Assembly (NCBI RefSeq): GCF_038967635.1
Contig: NZ_CP152413.1
Span: 6,948,001 to 7,012,000 of the forward strand
DNA: 64,000 nt
Source: Bradyrhizobium sp. B124
Lineage (GTDB): Bacteria > Pseudomonadota > Alphaproteobacteria > Rhizobiales > Xanthobacteraceae
Direction: 5' to 3'
Positions 60,013 through 64,000 of this stretch are shown one piece after another. Position 1 is the stretch's first letter. The number at the start of each line of letters is the position of its first letter. Under the pieces are notes generated by a model. That model was not told the origin of the DNA. It did no database searches and saw only the letters and a list, made by a program, of their open reading frames with translations. A program made the translations under genes and the position numbers.

Positions 60013-60855
60013 TTATGTTGAACTCGGCGCCGGCCCGTTCGCCCTGCGGCGAATGGCGGCCGTGATGATGATAGCGCCCACAATGATCATTGGCACCGAC
60101 AGCAGCATGCCCATGGTTAATCCGCCCCACAGGAATCCGAGCTGCGGATCGGGCTCCCTGAAATGCTCGCCGATAATCCGGGCGATGCCGTAGATCGCAA
60201 TGAAGCTGCCGAGGATCAGGCCGGGCCGCTTGAGCGCGCCCATCCGGATCATGATCGCCAGCGCCGTGAACAGCACGATGCCCTCGAGCCCGGCTTCGTA
60301 GAGCTGGCTCGGATGGCGCGGCAGCGGTCCGCCATTGGGGAAGATCATGGCCCAGGGCAGGCTTGGATCGGCGTGACGGCCCCACAATTCGCTGTTGATG
60401 AAATTGGCGAGCCGGCCGAGGAACAGCCCGATCGGCGCGACCGCGGTGGTGATGTCGCCGAGTGACAGGATCGGGATGTTGTTGCGGCGGGCAAACAGCA
60501 TCACCGCGGCGACGCAGCCGAGGAAGCCGCCGTGGAACGACATGCCGCCTTTCCACAATTCCAGGATCTCGGACGGGTGCGCGATGAAGAAGGGCAGGTT
60601 GTAGAACAGCACGTAGCCGGTGCGGCCGCCGACGATGATACCGATGGTGACCCAGAGGATGAAATCGTCGAGCTGCGGCAGCGTGATCGGCGCCGGGCCG
60701 CCCCACAGCCGCTGCTTCTTGATCAGCGAGCGCGCATAGATCCAGCCCAGCACGATGCCGACGATATAGGCTAGCGCATACCAGCGGATCACGATCGGCC
60801 CGAACGCGAGCGCGACGGGGTTGAACACCGGAAAGTCGATCAGCAGGAACGGCAT
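60013..60855 (-). CDS. lgt: Prolipoprotein diacylglyceryl transferase
   Basis: A 280-residue inner-membrane protein with about seven helices that moves diacylglyceryl from phosphatidylglycerol to the lipobox Cys. The Lgt signature is [18 protein letters not shown], with HGGFLG and [12 protein letters not shown]. It is the first gene of the lgt-midA-pgeF operon. It works before LspA (22689). Confidence 0.96.
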   Translation of the reverse strand: MPFLLIDFPVFNPVALAFGPIVIRWYALAYIVGIVLGWIYARSLIKKQRLWGGPAPITLPQLDDFILWVTIGIIVGGRTGYVLFYNLPFFIAHPSEILELWKGGMSFHGGFLGCVAAVMLFARRNNIPILSLGDITTAVAPIGLFLGRLANFINSELWGRHADPSLPWAMIFPNGGPLPRHPSQLYEAGLEGIVLFTALAIMIRMGALKRPGLILGSFIAIYGIARIIGEHFREPDPQLGFLWGGLTMGMLLSVPMIIVGAIIITAAIRRRANGPAPSST

Positions 60856-60860
60856 CGGGA

Positions 60861-61352
60861 TCAGAGCGCTTTCGTGTAGACGGCGTAGGGCACGCCATGA
60901 ATGGGCGGAGCGTCATGCACCTTGCTGAAGCCCATCCTGAGATACATCGGCAAGGCGACCGTCATGATGGGGCTCGTGTGAAGCGCAATGGTCCGGCACC
61001 GGTCGCGCCGCGCCCTGGCGAGGCATTCCGATGTCAACGCATGCCCGAGTCCCTTGCCCCTGTCGACCGGGTCCACCACCAGCATACGAATGATCGGCCA
61101 TGCCTGATCGAAGAATGCGGCCTTTTTGACGCCGGGCCCAAAATAGCCGACCGCGCCGGTCAGCCGGTTACCGAGCTCGGCGACGATGATCTCGCCGCCG
61201 GAACTCAATTCAGAAGTTTTTGACAGGCCGGCTCGCATCGCCGGCCAGTCGTCGAAGGCGTCGCGGAATTGCTCGAAGGCTGTCACCGCAAGCCGGTTCA
61301 CCTCGTCGGCGTCGGAGCTACGGTAGTCTCGAATGCGCGCTGCCTCCGCCAT
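60861..61352 (-). CDS. GNAT-family N-acetyltransferase
   Basis: A 163-residue GNAT. The acetyl-CoA motif is [20 protein letters not shown] (RGKGLG) and the C-terminal motif B is [10 protein letters not shown]. The substrate cannot be predicted. ATG 61352 ([18 protein letters not shown]) gives the canonical start. It lies 5 bp upstream of the lgt gene on the same strand and may be co-transcribed. Confidence 0.9.
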   Translation of the reverse strand: MAEAARIRDYRSSDADEVNRLAVTAFEQFRDAFDDWPAMRAGLSKTSELSSGGEIIVAELGNRLTGAVGYFGPGVKKAAFFDQAWPIIRMLVVDPVDRGKGLGHALTSECLARARRDRCRTIALHTSPIMTVALPMYLRMGFSKVHDAPPIHGVPYAVYTKAL

Positions 61353-61368
61353 CCGTTTTCTTTGGGCC

Positions 61369-62100
61369 TCAGACCAGGTTGCGGCGATAGAGCGCGAGCA
61401 GCCGCTCCCAATGGCGTTCGGCGGCGTCGCGGTCGTAGACCGGGCGCTTGGGGAAGGCGAAGCCATGATGGGTGCCGGGATAGATCTCGACCTCGTTGGT
61501 CGAGCCCTTCATGCCCGTCTTCACCTGCTCGATGATCTCCGCCGGGGCGTAGATGTCGGTCTCGGCGCAGGCGAAATAGAGCTCGGCCTTGGTCTTCTGC
61601 GCTGCGAGGTGCGGGCTGTCGGGCTGGTCGGTCGCCAGATGCGTGCCGTAGACCGAGGCGGCGGCCTTGACGCGATCGCTGAAATGCGTCGCCGCGTTCA
61701 CCGCATAGCGGCCGCTCATGCAGTAGCCGACGGTGCCGATGATCCTGGTGTTGGCGGCCTTCTGCGTCTCGGCGTAGGCGAGCAGGCCCTTGGTATCTTC
61801 CATGACCAGCGGAATGTTGAGCGAGTGCATCAGCTCGAACATGCGCTTGCGCTCGGGCGATTCCGGATCGGGATTGATCGGGCCGAGCTCCATCGCGCCG
61901 GCGCGGTAATACATGTTGGGCAGCATCACATAGTAGCCTGACGTGCCGAGCCGGCGCGCCATGTCGCGCAGCTCCTCGCGGATACCGGGCGCGTCCATGT
62001 AGAAGATGACGACAGGGAAGGGGCCGCCGCGCTCGGGATGGGCGATGAAGGTGGTGGTCTTGCCGTCCTTGGTCGGGATCTCGACGGTCTGCTCGATCAT
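61369..62100 (-). CDS. Dienelactone hydrolase family protein
   Basis: A 243-residue alpha/beta-hydrolase of the DLH family. The nucleophile Cys is in GTVGYCMSGRYAV, the Asp lies in the ACAETDIYAP segment, and the His is in YPGTHHGFAFPKR. DLH converts dienelactone to maleylacetate, but most chromosomal members act on other esters. No aromatic-ring genes are near. Start ATG 62100 (MIEQTVEIPTKDGKTTTF). Confidence 0.9.
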   Translation of the reverse strand: MIEQTVEIPTKDGKTTTFIAHPERGGPFPVVIFYMDAPGIREELRDMARRLGTSGYYVMLPNMYYRAGAMELGPINPDPESPERKRMFELMHSLNIPLVMEDTKGLLAYAETQKAANTRIIGTVGYCMSGRYAVNAATHFSDRVKAAASVYGTHLATDQPDSPHLAAQKTKAELYFACAETDIYAPAEIIEQVKTGMKGSTNEVEIYPGTHHGFAFPKRPVYDRDAAERHWERLLALYRRNLV

Positions 62101-62277
62101 GGCGCTTCTGCTCGCGTTATGTGTGCGATTTCTGTTGTGAGTTCATACGATTGCAAGGAAACCGGAGCATGACAAGGCAAGCGCCCGTAAGGTCTGCCAT
62201 TCGCGGCGGACTTGAACCGGATGGCGGGGATCGCCATTGTCTTCTGGCGATTCAGTGAACGCGGAGAGTTTTGCCAG

Positions 62278-62538
62278 ATGACCCAGACCAGCAACCGGTT
62301 TTTCGATGAGATCGGCCGTCTGATGAACGACGCCGCGGGCGCAGCCCAAGGCGTCAAGCGCGAGGTCGACACGGTCATGCGCAACCAGGCCGAACGGATC
62401 CTGCGCGACCTCGATGTGGTCAAGCGCGAGGAATTCGACGCGGTCAAGGACATGGCCCGTCTGGCGCGCGAGGAGAACGAGGCGCTGAAGGCGAGGATCG
62501 CCGCGCTGGAAGCCAAGCTGGGCGGTTCAGCCGGTTGA
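62278..62538 (+). CDS. ubiK: Ubiquinone biosynthesis accessory factor UbiK (BMFP domain)
   Basis: An 86-residue protein of the YqiC/UbiK family. The N-terminal amphipathic helix (NRFFDEIGRLMNDAAGAAQG) leads to a coiled coil (EEFDAVKDMARLAREENEAL, KARIAALEAKLG) that forms trimers. UbiK helps UbiJ and the UbiE-I complex handle the lipid intermediates of ubiquinone synthesis. ATG 62278 is chosen for the family's short N-terminus. A palindromic repeat follows at once. Confidence 0.88.
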   Translation: MTQTSNRFFDEIGRLMNDAAGAAQGVKREVDTVMRNQAERILRDLDVVKREEFDAVKDMARLAREENEALKARIAALEAKLGGSAG

Positions 62539-62547
62539 CGGACGCCG

Positions 62548-62635
62548 CGTAGCCCGGATGGAGCGAGGCGCAATCCGGGGGCTGGCCCCGTTGAGGTGAT
62601 AGCCCCGGATTTCGCTTCGCTCCATCCGGGCTACG
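62548..62635. repeat. Dispersed palindromic repeat (TAGCCCGGATGG...CATCCGGGCTAC)
   Basis: Second copy of the element at 7273-7358. Arms CGTAGCCCGGATGGAGCGAG and CGCTTCGCTCCATCCGGGC are inverted about an ATCCGGG...CCCCGGAT core. It may end the ubiK transcript. Confidence 0.8.
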
Positions 62636-62804
62636 ATCCTCCCTCGGTAACCCAAGAAAAATCCCTTCATTTCCTTGTCATTTCGGCCCTTTGGGGCTAA
62701 AAGCCCGCCACGTCCGCGGCCCCCGCACCCCTGGAGGCTTGCTGTGGACCTGAGCATGGGCCGCGCTGCGGCCTTTAACTTTTTAAATACAAGGACTTAA
62801 CGCT

Positions 62805-63530
62805 ATGGCGACCGTCAAGGAATTGAAGGCGACCGCGCGTCCGAAGAGCGGCAAGGGGGCCGCCCGGGCAGAGCGTCGCGCCGGGAGAGTTCCCGGAGTG
62901 ATCTACGGAGACAATCAACCCCCTGTCACCATCTCGGTCGACGATCGTGAACTGCGCCAGCGCATCCTGGCGGGCCGGTTCCTGACCACGATCTATGACA
63001 TCGACCTCGAGGGCAAGAAGCACCGCGTGATTCCGCGCGACTTCCACCTCGACCCGGTGAAGGACTTCCCGCTCCATGTCGACTTCATGCGGCTCGGCGA
63101 AGGCGCGACCATCCGCGTCAGCGTGCCGCTGCACGTCGTGAACGCGGAAACCGCCCCCGGCATCAAGCGCGGCGGCACCGTGAACATCGTCACCCACGCG
63201 CTCGACCTTGAGTGCGCGGTCGACAACATTCCGCAATACATCGAAGTCGACGTCGGCAGCCTCGAGATCAGCTACTCGCTGCATCTCTCCGAGGTCACGC
63301 TGCCCAAGGGCGTGAAGTCGCTGACCCGCGAGGACGCGACGCTGGTCACCATCGTGCCGCCGTCCGGCTACGCCGAAGAGCAGAAGGCCGCAGCTGCGGC
63401 GGCTGCTGGTGGCGCGGCTCCGGCCGCGGGTGCTGCAGCTCCGGCCGCTGCGGCGGCTCCGGCTGCGGGTGCTGCGGCTCCGGCCGCGGGTGCCAAGGCT
63501 CCCGCCGGCGGTGGCGACAAGAAGAAGTAA
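62805..63530 (+). CDS. rplY: 50S ribosomal protein L25/general stress protein Ctc
   Basis: A 241-residue L25 of the long Ctc type. The N-terminal L25 domain binds 5S rRNA (LKATARPKSGKGAARAERRAG split, VPGVIYG). The C-terminal TL5-like domain runs to about residue 190 (EVTLPKGVKSLTREDATLVT), followed by an Ala/Pro/Gly-rich tail of about 45 residues made of AAP/AGAA repeats and ending KKK. The order rplY-pth is conserved in alphaproteobacteria. A 170-bp leader precedes it; its promoter is not obvious. Confidence 0.96.
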   Translation: MATVKELKATARPKSGKGAARAERRAGRVPGVIYGDNQPPVTISVDDRELRQRILAGRFLTTIYDIDLEGKKHRVIPRDFHLDPVKDFPLHVDFMRLGEGATIRVSVPLHVVNAETAPGIKRGGTVNIVTHALDLECAVDNIPQYIEVDVGSLEISYSLHLSEVTLPKGVKSLTREDATLVTIVPPSGYAEEQKAAAAAAAGGAAPAAGAAAPAAAAAPAAGAAAPAAGAKAPAGGGDKKK

Positions 63531-63538
63531 TCGATCAT

Positions 63539-63570
63539 GTCGGCGCGCGATCGTGTGATGGCGCGCCGAC
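63539..63570 (+). other. Hairpin between rplY and pth
   Basis: GTCGGCGCGC (63539-63548) pairs perfectly with GCGCGCCGAC (63561-63570), loop of 12. There is no T run, so it may be an attenuator or mRNA-stability hairpin rather than a terminator. It ends 15 bp before the pth start. Confidence 0.55.
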
Positions 63571-63585
63571 GCGGGATGCCGCGCC

Positions 63586-64000
63586 ATGCGCCTTTTTGTC
63601 GGTCTCGGTAATCCTGGCGCGAAATACGCCAGCAACCGGCACAATATCGGTTTTCTGGCGGTCGACGAGATTGCACGGCGTCATGGTTTCGCACCATGGC
63701 GCCGTCGCTTTCAGGGCGAGACCTCCGAAGGCGTGGTCGATCGTGAGAAGGTCGTGCTGCTGAAGCCGACCACCTACATGAACGAGTCCGGGCGCGCGGT
63801 GCAGGAAGCGGCGAACTTCTTCAAGCTTGCCTCCGCCGACATCACCGTGTTCCAGGACGAGCTCGAACTGCCGCCCGCCAAGGTGCGGGTCAAGATCGGC
63901 GGCGGCATCGCCGGCCATAACGGGCTGCGCTCGATCTCCGCGCATATCGGCAACGAATATCGCCGGGTGCGGCTCGGGATCGGTCATCCCGGCGTCAAGG
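63586..64000 (+). CDS. pth: Peptidyl-tRNA hydrolase, 3' part outside window
   Basis: The first 138 residues of Pth, starting [20 protein letters not shown]. The catalytic His is H19 (NRHNIGF), and [27 protein letters not shown] and [14 protein letters not shown] match the family. It frees tRNA from peptidyl-tRNA that drops off the ribosome. It follows rplY in the usual alphaproteobacterial order and runs off the window. Note that arfB (18206) acts on the same class of substrate on stalled ribosomes. Confidence 0.96.
   Translation, partial: MRLFVGLGNPGAKYASNRHNIGFLAVDEIARRHGFAPWRRRFQGETSEGVVDREKVVLLKPTTYMNESGRAVQEAANFFKLASADITVFQDELELPPAKVRVKIGGGIAGHNGLRSISAHIGNEYRRVRLGIGHPGVK

Overview
The window looks like chromosomal backbone of an alphaproteobacterium of the Bradyrhizobium / Rhodopseudomonas group (Nitrobacteraceae). 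The signs are high GC, dense housekeeping genes with ATGA overlaps, an RHH protein, orphan CheY and CtrA-type sites, many short palindromic intergenic repeats of the kind common in Bradyrhizobium, and gene orders such as moaE-moaD-pgsA-uvrC and rplY-pth. I see no tRNA, rRNA, CRISPR array, prophage or plasmid functions. There is one intact insertion sequence.

Layout. 1-7.1 kb: the 5' part of xseA, a small operon of two membrane proteins and a winged-helix regulator behind a 17-bp palindrome, purD, then an acyl-CoA dehydrogenase divergent from a fluoroacetate dehalogenase-type hydrolase, and a 933-bp IS5-family element sitting inside an intergenic palindrome. 7.3-14 kb: tadA, a pseudouridine synthase with a ~400-residue Arg/Asp/Gly-rich N-terminal extension, rsmD, a hypothetical gene, mutL and an RHH gene. 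14-18.6 kb: an operon for a Tat-exported flavin dehydrogenase (cytochrome c, VOC protein, subunit 3, GMC subunit), a small secreted protein, and arfB. 19-28 kb: an M16 peptidase pair, a hypothetical exported protein, lspA, ileS, a sugar O-acetyltransferase and ribF.

28-37 kb: an orphan CheY-type receiver, a HAD-IIA hydrolase, a TipF-like protein with a degenerate EAL domain, prmB, moaE, moaD, pgsA and uvrC, then an outer-membrane beta-barrel preceded by a perfect CtrA-type site. 37-41 kb: a cold-shock protein, rlmJ, an exported RNase T2 and three small exported proteins. 41-47 kb: a TonB-dependent siderophore receptor abutting, tail to tail with no gap, a MarR / response-regulator / histidine-kinase operon.

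47-64 kb: a branched-chain aminotransferase, a DUF2314 protein, hisS, a tautomerase, a FlK-like hotdog thioesterase, proC, a YbjN protein, an FMN riboswitch driving a type II lumazine synthase, an SDR, prs, a lipoprotein, a MerR regulator, the lgt-midA-pgeF operon, a GNAT, a dienelactone hydrolase, ubiK, rplY and the start of pth.

Most of the window is ordinary translation, RNA-modification, cofactor and envelope biology. The most unusual items are the extended pseudouridine synthase, the co-occurrence of a residue-perfect fluoroacetate dehalogenase with a FlK-like thioesterase, the periplasmic dehydrogenase operon with an embedded VOC enzyme, the degenerate EAL protein, and several cis-elements (operator palindromes, a CtrA site, a 25-bp tandem repeat before the TonB receptor, a copy of the rsmD 3' end).
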